Source: Micromonospora sp. CP22
Lineage (GTDB): Bacteria; Actinomycetota; Actinomycetes; Mycobacteriales; Micromonosporaceae
Assembly: GCF_009712475.1 (NCBI RefSeq)
Contig: NZ_VCJO01000003.1
Location: forward strand, 434,916 to 498,915
DNA: 64,000 bases
Direction of reading: 5' to 3'
In this document: positions 17,074-26,492 of the stretch, piece by piece
How positions within the stretch are numbered: position 1 is the stretch's first letter
Layout of the letters: the number at the start of each line of letters is the position of its first letter
Made by a program: the position numbers and the translations under genes
Notes under the pieces: model-generated
What the model saw: only the letters and a program-made list of their open reading frames with translations
What the model was told of the DNA's origin: nothing
Database searches by the model: none

Positions 17074-17107
17074 CAACAAAAAGACCCCCCGCGGATGCGG
17101 GAGGTCT
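17074..17107 (-). terminator. Attenuator terminator ahead of cimA
   Basis: Minus-strand RNA folds AGACC-CCCGC with GCGGG-GGTCT (11-position arms, one mismatch) around a 4-nt loop, followed by UUUUUGUUG. It sits 30 nt past the leader stop and 30 nt before the cimA ATG: too close to cimA, and too far from any upstream gene end, to be an ordinary terminator. Confidence 0.85.
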
Positions 17108-17137
17108 GCGCGCTCGGCGAGGGGGGAAGCCGGCGCG

Positions 17138-17170
17138 CTAGTTGCCAATAATGCGGGCGGTGCTGGTCAC
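17138..17170 (-). CDS. cimA leader peptide (MTSTARIIGN)
   Basis: Ten-codon ORF starting GTG 17170 and ending TAG. It contains two consecutive isoleucine codons, both ATT, a rare choice in this genome, where ATC dominates. Directly after the stop, GCGCGC at 17133-17138 and its partner near 17108-17113 can form a pause or anti-terminator stem that competes with the terminator at 17074. Slow decoding of Ile-Ile under isoleucine shortage would then favour read-through into cimA, an isoleucine-pathway enzyme. No Shine-Dalgarno is seen; it may be leaderless. Confidence 0.75.
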   Translation of the reverse strand: MTSTARIIGN

Positions 17171-17359
17171 GATCGGTACTCTGCCACCTCGCCACGCAAT
17201 CTGGGAGCCACAATCCACATCCCGGGACGCGCTGGTGCGAGCGGGCCGGATGGTTTTGGTGTGACGCGTGTAGAGCGTCCGCTGGGGGGTAGGAGATTTC
17301 GGGACAACGAAACACGTTCCTCCGAGACGGCTGAGCACAGCCGGGGCAGGAGACATCCC

Positions 17360-17821
17360 ATGGACAGGCTCGACCCGAACACCACGAACGCCACCCCGGA
17401 GGCGGACCTGCGCGCCGTCGACCAGAGCGTCGTCGGCGGCGGCACCCCCGCTGGCGCCTTCGACCCCTGGAGCTACCGGGACGAGGCCGGGGTTGCCGGC
17501 ACCAACCTGGCCGGTTACAAGGTGGAGGCCAGCGACGGCTCGATCGGGAAGATCGACAGCGACAGCAGCGAGGTCAACGCCAGCTACCTGGTGGTGGACA
17601 CCGGCCCGTGGATCTTCGGCAAGAAGGTCATGCTCCCCGCCGGGACGGTGAACCACGTCGACCACGAGGAGCAGAAGGTCTACGTCGACCGCACCAAGGA
17701 CCAGATCAAGGCCGCACCGGAGTACGACGAGACGGCCACCGACCCGGCCTACCGGGACAAGCTCGGCGGCTACTACAACGACACGTACGCCGCCACTCCG
17801 CCCGGCAACGGGCTGCGGTAA
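17360..17821 (+). CDS. PRC-barrel domain protein
   Basis: 153 aa. Residues ~45-118 form a PRC-barrel (LAGYKVEASDGSIGKIDSDSSEVNASYLVVDTGPWIFGKKVMLPAGTV in pieces), the domain shared by RimM and photosynthetic reaction-centre H subunits. In actinomycetes such small proteins are often stress-associated, with unknown partner. N-terminal ~40 and C-terminal ~35 residues look disordered. ATG 17360 with AGGAG 9 nt upstream. Divergent from cimA. Confidence 0.85.
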   Translation: MDRLDPNTTNATPEADLRAVDQSVVGGGTPAGAFDPWSYRDEAGVAGTNLAGYKVEASDGSIGKIDSDSSEVNASYLVVDTGPWIFGKKVMLPAGTVNHVDHEEQKVYVDRTKDQIKAAPEYDETATDPAYRDKLGGYYNDTYAATPPGNGLR

Positions 17822-17840
17822 CCGACGACAGACGGTGTGA

Positions 17841-17868
17841 CGGCCGGTGGGCATCGACCCACCGGCCG
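17841..17868 (+). terminator. Hairpin after the PRC-barrel gene
   Basis: CGGCCGGTGGG pairs with CCCACCGGCCG over a 6-nt loop and is followed by TTTA. It separates the PRC-barrel gene from the phosphatase gene that starts a few bases later. Confidence 0.75.
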
Positions 17869-17874
17869 TTTACC

Positions 17875-18624
17875 GTGTCAGGGGTGGACTCCATCGACGT
17901 CAACCGCAGGAACCCGTTCACCAGCACCTTCAACTTCCGGGATGTGGGTGGCTATCGCACCCAGGACGGCCGCCAGGTACGCACCGGCCGACTCTTCCGC
18001 TCCGACTCGCTGCACCGCATCGACGGCGACGACCGGGACGCGTTCGCGGCGCTCGGCGTACGGACCGTCATCGACCTGCGCCGCCCCCACGAGGTCGAAC
18101 GCGACGGTCGGGTTCCCGATTTCGACGGGCTGACCTACCGGCACATCCACCCTGAGCACGCGGAGTGGGGCGAGCAGCCCTACCAGCCCGGTGACGACCT
18201 GGCCCGCTACCTCGCCGACCGGTACGCCGACCTGGCCCGCACCGGCACCGCCGGGCTGGCCGAGGCGATCGGCCTGATCGCCGACGAGGCCAACGCGCCG
18301 GTGGTGGTGCACTGCGTCGCCGGCAAGGACCGCACCGGAATCGTCTGCGGGCTGACGCTCGCCGTGCTCGGGGTCGACGACGGCGAGATCGCGGCGGACT
18401 ACGCGCTGAGCACCGAGGCGTCGAAGCGGTACAGCGCCTGGGTCGCCGCCACCTTCCCGGACGCGACCGACCTTCCGTCCCCGTTCCTGTCCTCGCCGAG
18501 CGAGGCGATGCTGCTCTTCCTCGCCGAGATCCGCGCGGGTCACGGCTCCGTCGACAACTATCTGCGCGGCGCGGGCGTCACCGACGGCCAGCTCACCGCC
18601 CTGCGTACCCACCTGCTCGACTAG
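17875..18624 (+). CDS. Protein tyrosine/serine phosphatase
   Basis: About 249 aa, of the Y_phosphatase3 / mycobacterial PtpB-like family. Motif HCVAGKDRTG supplies the CX5R P-loop (C147, R153 with the GTG 17875 start). FNFRDVGGYRTQDGR at the N-terminus and TVIDLRRPHEVERDG are family hallmarks. Dephosphorylates phospho-Tyr/Ser proteins or phosphoinositides; target unknown. GTG 17884 is an alternative start; no ribosome site is seen, and the transcription start must lie just after the preceding terminator. Confidence 0.88.
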   Translation: MSGVDSIDVNRRNPFTSTFNFRDVGGYRTQDGRQVRTGRLFRSDSLHRIDGDDRDAFAALGVRTVIDLRRPHEVERDGRVPDFDGLTYRHIHPEHAEWGEQPYQPGDDLARYLADRYADLARTGTAGLAEAIGLIADEANAPVVVHCVAGKDRTGIVCGLTLAVLGVDDGEIAADYALSTEASKRYSAWVAATFPDATDLPSPFLSSPSEAMLLFLAEIRAGHGSVDNYLRGAGVTDGQLTALRTHLLD

Positions 18625-18636
18625 CTCGCAAGCAGC

Positions 18637-18690
18637 GTTAGGAAGGGCCCCTTCCTATACACCAGGCGTTAAGAAGGTGCCCTTCCTTAC
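18637..18690. repeat. Paired short palindromic repeats
   Basis: Two related units: GTTAGGAAGGGCCCCTTCCT (18637-18656) and GTTAAGAAGGTGCCCTTCCT (18668-18687), each a near-perfect palindrome. They lie between the convergent phosphatase and ilvE genes. I recall similar AAGGGCCCTT units scattered in Micromonospora intergenic regions (memory, not checked). They may work as bidirectional terminators. Confidence 0.75.
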
Positions 18691-18693
18691 AAC

Positions 18694-19794
18694 TCAGAAG
18701 ACGCGGTGGACCCAGTCGTACGGGTCGTCCGCGTTGCCCCGCTGGATATCCACCAACTGCTGGCGCAGCGCCATGGTGACCGCGCCCGGCTCACCGCCGG
18801 CCACGCTGAACTCGCCGTCCGGGAACCGCACCTGCCCGATCGGGGTGATCACCGCTGCGGTGCCGCAGGCGAAGACCTCGCGCAGCCGGCCGCTGGCGGC
18901 GTCCGCCCGCCAGTCGTCGAAGGTCACCGGCCGTTCCTCGACCCGGTGCCCGGCCGCCGCGGCCAGGGTGAGCACCGACTCGCGGGTGATGCCGGGCAGG
19001 ATCGTGCCGGTCAGCGGCGGAGTGACGATCGACCCGTCGTCGTAGACGAAGAAGACGTTCATGCCGCCCAGCTCGTCCACGAAGCGGCGCTCCACCGCGT
19101 CGAGGAAGACCACCTGGTCGCAGCCGTGTTCCAGGGCCTCGGCCTGGGCGGCCAGCGAGGCGGCGTAGTTGCCGCCGCACTTGGCCGCACCGGTGCCGCC
19201 GGGCGCGGCCCGGGTGTAGTCGGGTGAGACCCAGACCGTCACCGGCTTGACCCCGCCGGAGAAGTACGCCCCGACGGGCGAGGCGATCACCGAGAAGAGG
19301 TACTCGTTGGCCGGGCGGACGCCGAGGAAGACCTCGCTGGCGAACATGAACGGCCGCAGGTAGAGGCTGCCCCCGTCGTCGCCGTCGGGAATCCACTCCC
19401 GGTCGATCTCGATCAACCGGTGCAGCGAGTCCACGAAGGTCTGCTCCGGTAGCGCCGGCATGGCCATCCGAGCGGCGGAGATGTTGAACCGGGCCGCGTT
19501 GGCGTACGGGCGGAACATCGTCACGCCGCCGTCGGCCGCCCGGTACGCCTTCATGCCCTCGAAGATCTCCTGGGCGTAGTGCAGCACCGCGCTGGCCGGA
19601 TCCATCGGGATCGGCGCGCGTGCTTCGACCCGTGCGTCGTACCAGCCTTTGCCTTCGGCGTAACGGATGGTGACCATGTGGTCGGTGAACACCCGGCCGA
19701 ACCCGGGGTTCGCCAGCAGCGCGGCACGGTCGGTGGCCGATACCGGTGCGGGGTTCGGACGGACCTCGAAATCGATCTTGTCACCACCGCTCAT
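18694..19794 (-). CDS. ilvE: Branched-chain amino acid aminotransferase
   Basis: 366-aa class-IV PLP aminotransferase, final step of Ile/Val/Leu synthesis. QEIFEGMKAYR, RLIEIDREWIP, LYLRPFMFASEV, GGTGAAKCGGNYAASL (K is the PLP lysine) and GTAAVITPIG are canonical. ATG 19794 is preceded by GGAGG. It lies 190 bp downstream of leuB on the same strand; a GAACGGTCGTTC palindrome is in the gap. Confidence 0.96.
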   Translation of the reverse strand: MSGGDKIDFEVRPNPAPVSATDRAALLANPGFGRVFTDHMVTIRYAEGKGWYDARVEARAPIPMDPASAVLHYAQEIFEGMKAYRAADGGVTMFRPYANAARFNISAARMAMPALPEQTFVDSLHRLIEIDREWIPDGDDGGSLYLRPFMFASEVFLGVRPANEYLFSVIASPVGAYFSGGVKPVTVWVSPDYTRAAPGGTGAAKCGGNYAASLAAQAEALEHGCDQVVFLDAVERRFVDELGGMNVFFVYDDGSIVTPPLTGTILPGITRESVLTLAAAAGHRVEERPVTFDDWRADAASGRLREVFACGTAAVITPIGQVRFPDGEFSVAGGEPGAVTMALRQQLVDIQRGNADDPYDWVHRVF

Positions 19795-19869
19795 CGCGCT
19801 GACCTCCCTGGGGGACGACGGCATGCGCCGACCGCACGCCGGAAACATGTTGTTGCCAAAACCTACCCC

Positions 19870-19881
19870 GAACGGTCGTTC
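19870..19881. promoter_or_regulatory. Palindrome upstream of ilvE
   Basis: GAACGGTCGTTC has 5-bp arms and lies 76 bp before the ilvE start, next to a TAGGTT -10-like hexamer. Candidate operator; binding protein unknown. Confidence 0.35.
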
Positions 19882-19984
19882 AGCGGATAGGTCCACCGGT
19901 GGACAGGTGGCCCGAAACCGGTGTGTAACCGCCGCAACCCGTACCGGCCGACGAAGCATCGCCGGCCGGTGGGACGCGTACGGT

Positions 19985-21016
19985 TCAGCCGGCGACCTGC
20001 GCCGCGATCCGGTCGCCCACCTCGGCGGTGCGTACGGGCGTCTCCGGGCTGCGGGCGGCCAGTTCCGCGCTGACCGCGGCGGTGATCCGGGCGGCGGCGT
20101 CGGCGTGCCCGAGCTGGTCGAGCAGCAGGGCCGCCGAGAGCACGGCGGCGACCGGGTCGGCTACCCCACGACCGGCGATGTCCGGCGCGGAGCCGTGCAC
20201 CGGCTCGAACATCGACGGGTACGTCCCGTCGGGGTTGATGGAGCCGCTGGCGGCGAGCCCGATGCCGCCGGTCACGGCGGCGGCGATGTCGGTGAGGATG
20301 TCACCGAAGAGGTTGTCGGTGACCACCACGTCGTACCGCTGCGGCTGGGTGACCAGGAACATCGCCGCGGCGTCGACGTGCTGGTACTCGGTGGCGACGT
20401 CGGGGTGCTCGGCGGCGACCGCCTCGAAGGTGCGGGCCCACAGCGAACCGGCGTGGGTGAGCACGTTGGTCTTGTGCACCAGGGTCACCTTGCGCCGCTC
20501 ACGTCGGGCGGCGCGGGCGAAGGCGTCCCGGATCACCCGCTCCACCCCGTGCCGGGTGTTCAGACTCTCCTCGGTGGCGATCTCGGCCGGGGTGCCCCGG
20601 TGCAGCGAGCCGCCGGCACCGGCGTACAGCCCCTCGGTGCCCTCCCGGACGACCACCAGGTCCACCTCGCCCGGCTTGACCGCCGCGAGCGGACTGGTCA
20701 CGCCCGGCCAGAGCCGCGACGGGCGCAGGTTGACGTACTGGTCGAAGGCGAAGCGCAGCTTCAGCAGCAGGCCCCGCTCCAGCACGCCAGGCGGCACGGT
20801 CGGGTCGCCGACCGCGCCGAGCAGGATCGCGTCGTGCCCGGCCAGCTCGGCGAGCACCGAGTCGGGCAGGACCTCGCCGGTGCGGTGATACCGTGCTGCG
20901 CCCAGGTCGTACTCGGTCACGTCGACGCCGGGCAGCACCGCGTCAACGACCTTGCGGGCCTCACCGACCACCTCGGGTCCGATCCCGTCCCCGGCCACCA
21001 CCGCGATCCGTGCCAC
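19985..21016 (-). CDS. leuB: 3-isopropylmalate dehydrogenase
   Basis: 343-aa NAD-dependent beta-decarboxylating dehydrogenase. [65 protein letters not shown] and [13 protein letters not shown] are present. The shorter actinobacterial form, expected also to act on erythro-beta-methylmalate in the citramalate route (inference). GTG 21016 with AGGAG 8-9 nt upstream. Confidence 0.95.
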   Translation of the reverse strand: MARIAVVAGDGIGPEVVGEARKVVDAVLPGVDVTEYDLGAARYHRTGEVLPDSVLAELAGHDAILLGAVGDPTVPPGVLERGLLLKLRFAFDQYVNLRPSRLWPGVTSPLAAVKPGEVDLVVVREGTEGLYAGAGGSLHRGTPAEIATEESLNTRHGVERVIRDAFARAARRERRKVTLVHKTNVLTHAGSLWARTFEAVAAEHPDVATEYQHVDAAAMFLVTQPQRYDVVVTDNLFGDILTDIAAAVTGGIGLAASGSINPDGTYPSMFEPVHGSAPDIAGRGVADPVAAVLSAALLLDQLGHADAAARITAAVSAELAARSPETPVRTAEVGDRIAAQVAG

Positions 21017-21234
21017 GTCCGTCAGCTCCTTCGCTCGAATGGCTCGACGGTACGCGGCCGTCCCGCCCCCCGGTACGAATGTTCCACTTTTCGGGAAGAA
21101 GGTGACGCACAGCAGCTTCCCAGCCGGCATTCATGGCGCGGTCATCTGCGCCGCCTAGCGTGAAGCGTCACGGGGCCGTGTGGCCGGGCGAGCGTCGCGA
21201 CGGGGCGACACGCGCCCAGAAGGGGGCGGACACG

Positions 21235-22080
21235 ATGTGGACCGACGAGCAGCCACGAACCCGCTGGGTCGACCCGGCAGCCTTCCGCTTCCGCCGACCC
21301 GACCTGCGGCTGGGTCCGGCACGACAGCGGCCGGACCGCGCCGACCTGGTCTCCGGGGACCGGATCGCCGTCCGACACACCGTCCGCACCTCCACGGCGG
21401 AGTACACCCTGGTGTTGAACGCCCCCGAATGGCTGGGGCGACGCGGCGTCGGCGAGGCGCTGCGGGACGCCGTGGCCGAGCTACGGGCGATCGACCTGAC
21501 GTATGGCCCGAACCGTCCGACGAGCCTGGTGTCCCGGCTGCGCCGGGGCGAGATCAGCCCCGAGTCGTTCCCACCGCTGGCCGATCTGGTGGACCGGTGC
21601 GCCGCGATGCGCGCGGCCACCGACGGCTGGTTCGACGCCTGGGCGGTGCCGGGCGGCTTCGACCCGAGCGGCTTGCTCGGCGGATGGGCGGTCGAGCGGG
21701 CCGCGGCCCGGTTGCGCGACGCCGGCATCCACGACTACGCCGTGCTCTGCGGCGCCGACCTGGTGGTACGCGGCAACGCCGCCCACGGTGGCCCGTGGCG
21801 GGTCGCGGTGCACCACCCCACCGATCGGCAACGGGCACCGCTGTTGCTGGAGATGACGGCCGGTGCGGTCGGCACCTCCGGGGTGACCGGACGACAGGGA
21901 CACGTGGTCGATCCGCGTACCGGTGAGCCGGCCACCCAGTTGGTCGCCGCGACTGTGGTCGGTCCCGACCTCGCGGTCGCCGACGCCTACGCCACCGCCT
22001 TGTACGCCGCCGGACCGGTCGGGCTGGCCTGGTTCCACCCCGGGTCGGACTACCGGGTGCTCTTCGCCGCACCCCGCTGA
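21235..22080 (+). CDS. ApbE-like FAD:protein FMN transferase
   Basis: 281 aa. The C-terminal half has the ApbE core: GWFDAWAVPGGFDPSGLLGGWAVERAA (the region that normally reads DPSGxxKGxA; here the Lys is replaced by Gly), AVLCGADLVVRG, and GTSGVTGRQGHVVDPRTGEPA. These proteins covalently attach FMN to Thr residues of flavoproteins. No N-terminal lipobox, so cytosolic. No target flavoprotein is visible nearby. ATG 21235 after AAGGGGGC. Divergent from leuB. Confidence 0.78.
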   Translation: MWTDEQPRTRWVDPAAFRFRRPDLRLGPARQRPDRADLVSGDRIAVRHTVRTSTAEYTLVLNAPEWLGRRGVGEALRDAVAELRAIDLTYGPNRPTSLVSRLRRGEISPESFPPLADLVDRCAAMRAATDGWFDAWAVPGGFDPSGLLGGWAVERAAARLRDAGIHDYAVLCGADLVVRGNAAHGGPWRVAVHHPTDRQRAPLLLEMTAGAVGTSGVTGRQGHVVDPRTGEPATQLVAATVVGPDLAVADAYATALYAAGPVGLAWFHPGSDYRVLFAAPR

Positions 22081-22455
22081 CCCACACGGTTGCCAGGTGG
22101 ATGCACGGCCCAGGGCACAGCGACAGTCGAACCGCCGCGGCGGGATCTCAAGTGGACTTCAGACAGCGATCGGCCTCCACGGTCGCGGCAACGACCGTGG
22201 AGGCCGGTCGGCGACGAGTGCGCGTGGCTCGCGCAATCGAGGGGTGCGGGCCGCTCGGCCGGACGTCAACCTCGCCACCCGAAGACGGGTCGGCGCCACG
22301 TGCTCGGCAGGTCACCGCATTCGTACGCTATCGAATTGGCGTGTTTCGCGGCAAGGGTTCCAGAGGGGAGCATCTGCGCGATCCTGGAACCTCAGGGGCC
22401 TGCCTGCGGCAGGGCGTTTTCGACAAGCCGAACCGCAGATGGCACGCTGTCCGCC
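22081..22455. other. 375-bp intergenic region with one strong hairpin
   Basis: Contains a perfect 14-bp stem, GGCCTCCACGGTCG (22172-22185) and CGACCGTGGAGGCC (22192-22205) with a 6-nt loop, about 90 bp past the ApbE-like stop. Nothing else recognisable; several overlapping open frames lack coding character. Confidence 0.5.
22172..22205 (+). terminator. Strong hairpin downstream of the ApbE-like gene
   Basis: 14 uninterrupted base pairs, 6-nt loop. Probably terminates the ApbE-like transcript, although there is no U-tract and it lies 91 bp past the stop. Confidence 0.5.
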
Positions 22456-22815
22456 GTGAGTTTCGATCTGAGCGTGTGGGCCCTGGCGGACGGGGCGACG
22501 CCCGAGGACGTACGAGCGGCGGTGCAGCAGTGCCGCGACGGCCGGCACCACGAGCGTCAACCGGACCCACGGTGTGTCGCCTTCTACCGGGCGCTCACTG
22601 CCAGCTACCCCGAACAGCCGGCCGGCCCGAACACTCCATGGGCGGTCACGCCACTGCACAAGGCGGCCGACCACATCGAGCTGAACCTGGATCCGACCTG
22701 CCCGGACCAGGTGCTGCTGGACATCGAGCGACTGGCCGGTGAGCACCGGCTGATGCTCTTCGACGCCCAGGACGGCTCGGTCTATCCGCCGCCCGGGGTC
22801 CGGCTACCCGGCTGA
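22456..22815 (+). CDS. Small conserved protein, unknown function
   Basis: 119 aa starting VSFDLSVWALADGATPEDVRAAV, with RCVAFYRALTASYPEQ and PWAVTPLHKAADHIELNLDP. The layout (SFDL-W opening, YPxQ, ILFDAQDGSVYPP close) resembles small cytosolic actinobacterial proteins related to polymorphic-toxin immunity families, but I cannot name one. GTG start with no clear ribosome site. Confidence 0.6.
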   Translation: MSFDLSVWALADGATPEDVRAAVQQCRDGRHHERQPDPRCVAFYRALTASYPEQPAGPNTPWAVTPLHKAADHIELNLDPTCPDQVLLDIERLAGEHRLMLFDAQDGSVYPPPGVRLPG

Positions 22816-22884
22816 CCTGCAAACCGGGGACGACTCGGCGACACCTGCGGGCACGGTGGTCCCAACCGTCGCGTGCCCGGGGGA

Positions 22885-22922
22885 ACGACGAGGGGCCCGG
22901 CCATTGGCCGGGCCCCGTCGTG
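22885..22922 (-). terminator. Terminator between serA and the convergent small gene
   Basis: GGGGCCCGGCC and GGCCGGGCCCC pair, extended by ACGAC/GTCGT. It lies 26 bp beyond the serA stop and could serve both directions. Confidence 0.75.
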
Positions 22923-22947
22923 GCATGCCTGAAACGTCCGCCGTGGA

Positions 22948-24546
22948 CTACTCGTCGCGCAGGTCGGCGGCGCTGGCGGAGGTGGCGCCGATCGAGTCGG
23001 CGGCCGAGGTGAGCAGGTCGGCACCGAGCGCCTGGTCCACGGTGAGGGTCATCAGCGTCTCACCGCCGGCCTCCCGGCGAGCCACCTGCATCGCCGCGAT
23101 GTTGATGCCGGCCTGCCCGAGCAGGGTGCCGACGATGCCGACCACACCCGGGCGGTCGGCATAGCGGAGGAAGAGCAGGATGCCCTCGGCGCTGATCTCC
23201 ACGTCGAAGCCGTCCACCTCGGTCAGCTTGATGACGTCGCGGCTACCGGCGTGGGTGACGGTGCCGGAAACGCTGACCGTACGACCGTCGGGCAGCGCGC
23301 CACGCACGGTGACCAGGACCGGATGATCGGCGGTCTCGGTCTGGGTGCTCAACGACACCTCGACTCCGCGCTGGGCGGCCAGGTGCGGCGCGTTGACGTA
23401 GGTCACCTGCTCCTCGACCACCGAGCTGAACAGGCCCTTGGTGGCGGCGAGCTTGAGCACCGAGACGTCGTGCTCGACGATCTCACCGCGTACCTCGACG
23501 GTGACGCTGGAGGCGACCCCACCGGCCACGGCGGTGAAGGCGCGGCCGAGCTTCTCGGCCAGCGGCAGCAACGGACGGACGTCCTCGGCGACCACGCCAC
23601 CGGCCTGCACGTTGACCGCGTCCGGCACGAACTCGCCCTGGAGGGCCAGCTTGACGCTCTTGGCTACGGCGAGCCCGGCCTTGTCCTGCGCCTCGGCGGT
23701 GGAGGCGCCCAGGTGCGGGGTGGCCACCACGTTGTCGAAGGCGAACAGCGGCGACGAGGTGCACGGCTCCTTGGCGTAGACGTCCACCCCGGCACCGGCG
23801 ACCCGGCCCTCGGCGAGCGCGTCGGCCAGGGCCTGCTCGTCGATCAGCCCGCCCCGGGCGGCGTTGATGATCCGTACGCCCGGCTTGACGATGGCCAGTT
23901 CCTTCTCACCGATCAGGCCCACGGTCTCCGGGGTCTTCGGCAGGTGGATCGAGATGAAGTCGCTCTCCCGCAGCAACTCCTCCAGACCGACCAGGCGGAC
24001 GCCGAGCTGCGCGGCCCGGGCCGGCTGGATGTACGGGTCGTAGGCGATGAGCCGGGTGCCGAACGCCGCGATCCGGGAGGCGAAGAGCACGCCGATGCGG
24101 CCGAGGCCGACCACACCGACGGTCTTTCCCTGGAGTTCCACGCCGGTGTACTTCGACCGCTTCCACTCCCCCGCCTTGAGGGCCGCGCTGGCGCTGGCGG
24201 TGTTACGGGCCACCGCGAGCAGCAACGCGACCGCCTGCTCGGCGGCGGAGACGATGTTGGAGGTGGGTGCGTTGACGACCATGACGCCGCGCGCGGTGGC
24301 GGCCGGCACCTCGACGTTGTCCAGACCGACACCGGCCCGGGCGACGACCTTCAGTCTGGGGGCGGCGGCGATCGCCTCGGCGTCGATCTGGGTGGCGCTG
24401 CGGACGATGACGGCGTCGGCCTCGGAGAGCGCCGAGAGCAGGGCCGGGCGGTCGGTACCGTCCACGTGCCGGACGTCGAAGTCGTGGGCCAATACCTCGA
24501 TGGCGGCAGGGGCGAGTTCTTCGGCGATCAGTACGACAGGAGTCAT
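22948..24546 (-). CDS. serA: D-3-phosphoglycerate dehydrogenase
   Basis: 532 aa, long (type I) form as in mycobacteria, first step of serine synthesis. Residues ~1-310 hold substrate- and NAD-binding domains (VGVVGLGRIGVLFASR, INAARGGLIDEQALADAL, VVATPHLGASTAEAQ with the catalytic His). An intervening ASB domain and a C-terminal ACT domain (GVVGIVGTLLGQAGINIAAMQVAR) follow, for serine feedback. ATG 24546, GAGGACC upstream. It lies 274 bp after ilvC with a terminator in between, so it probably has its own promoter. Confidence 0.96.
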   Translation of the reverse strand: MTPVVLIAEELAPAAIEVLAHDFDVRHVDGTDRPALLSALSEADAVIVRSATQIDAEAIAAAPRLKVVARAGVGLDNVEVPAATARGVMVVNAPTSNIVSAAEQAVALLLAVARNTASASAALKAGEWKRSKYTGVELQGKTVGVVGLGRIGVLFASRIAAFGTRLIAYDPYIQPARAAQLGVRLVGLEELLRESDFISIHLPKTPETVGLIGEKELAIVKPGVRIINAARGGLIDEQALADALAEGRVAGAGVDVYAKEPCTSSPLFAFDNVVATPHLGASTAEAQDKAGLAVAKSVKLALQGEFVPDAVNVQAGGVVAEDVRPLLPLAEKLGRAFTAVAGGVASSVTVEVRGEIVEHDVSVLKLAATKGLFSSVVEEQVTYVNAPHLAAQRGVEVSLSTQTETADHPVLVTVRGALPDGRTVSVSGTVTHAGSRDVIKLTEVDGFDVEISAEGILLFLRYADRPGVVGIVGTLLGQAGINIAAMQVARREAGGETLMTLTVDQALGADLLTSAADSIGATSASAADLRDE

Positions 24547-24732
24547 TGGTCCTCGTAGATGTCGTCATAGCGGTCGGCCGGGGGCTGGACGCTGCGCTGC
24601 GCCCGGCGCGCTCCGGGCCATGGCCGTCAGGTGCCGCCTGGAGCACCTACCCGCGATCGTAGGGGGCGGGCCGCCCTCTACGCCTCGGAGTGAGAGGTGA
24701 GTGCCCTCACAAACCGGTCATGACGTGCGTGT

Positions 24733-24744
24733 TAACGATCGTTA
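24733..24744. promoter_or_regulatory. Perfect 12-bp palindrome between ilvC and serA
   Basis: TAACGATCGTTA, just past the ilvC terminator and about 190 bp ahead of serA. It is an A/T-flanked site in GC-rich DNA and could be a repressor operator (TetR-like half-sites); no direct evidence. Confidence 0.35.
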
Positions 24745-24762
24745 GCGAAGTGAAGACAACAC

Positions 24763-24806
24763 GGCACCCGGGCCCGGCGTCGGGGAGAACGCCGGGTCCG
24801 GGTGCC
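24763..24806 (-). terminator. Terminator after ilvC
   Basis: GGCACCCGG-CCCGGCGT and ACGCCGGG-CCGGGTGCC form a long stem with one mismatch, starting 14 bp beyond the ilvC stop. It closes the ilvBNC unit. Confidence 0.8.
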
Positions 24807-24820
24807 GCTGGGGAAAGCGC

Positions 24821-25915
<1,095 letters not shown>

Positions 25916-26431
25916 TCAGGCGGCCCGCAGGGCCGGGCCGGCGGTGATCGCACGCGAGCCGCGCCCGATCGCCACCAGGCCCGACTGGACCATCTCCTTG
26001 ATGCCGAAGGGCTCAAGGTCGCGCAGCAGCGCGTCGAGCTTGTCGGGGGTGCCGGTCGCCTCGACGGTGAGGGTGTCGGCGGCCACATCGACCACCCGGG
26101 CCCGGAACAGGTTGACCGTCTCCAGGACCTGACCTCGGGCGTTGCGGTCCGCGCGCACCTTGACCAGCAACAGTTCACGGGCGACCGAGGTGGCCGGATC
26201 CAGTTCGACGATCTTGAGTACGTTCACCAGCTTGTTGAGCTGCTTGGTGACCTGTTCCAGCGGCGAGGACTCCGCGTTGACCACGATGGTGATCCGGGAG
26301 ACGTCCGGGTTCTCGGTCTCGCCGACCGCGAGGCTGTCGATGTTGAACCCGCGCCGGGAGAACAACCCGGAGACCCGGGCCAGCACGCCGGGCTTGTTCT
26401 CCACCAGGACGGAGAGTGTGTGAATGGTCAA
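25916..26431 (-). CDS. ilvN: Acetolactate synthase small (regulatory) subunit
   Basis: 171 aa. N-terminal ACT domain (HTLSVLVENKPGVLARVSGLFSRRGFNIDSLAVG in pieces) for valine feedback and a C-terminal ALS_ss_C domain (LFRARVVDVAADTLTVEATG). The start must be TTG 26431 (TIHTLSV N-terminus), preceded by GAGGAAGG at about 7 nt. 61 bp after ilvB. Confidence 0.95.
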   Translation of the reverse strand: MTIHTLSVLVENKPGVLARVSGLFSRRGFNIDSLAVGETENPDVSRITIVVNAESSPLEQVTKQLNKLVNVLKIVELDPATSVARELLLVKVRADRNARGQVLETVNLFRARVVDVAADTLTVEATGTPDKLDALLRDLEPFGIKEMVQSGLVAIGRGSRAITAGPALRAA

Positions 26432-26492
26432 AGCGGCACCTTCCTCGTCATGCCCGCACGGCCCTCGCTTCGCTCGGTGCGATCGGCCATGA

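Noticed and set aside
24547..24760. Leader peptide or riboswitch ahead of serA
   Set aside because: No short ORF with clustered serine codons next to a terminator, and no recognisable riboswitch fold.
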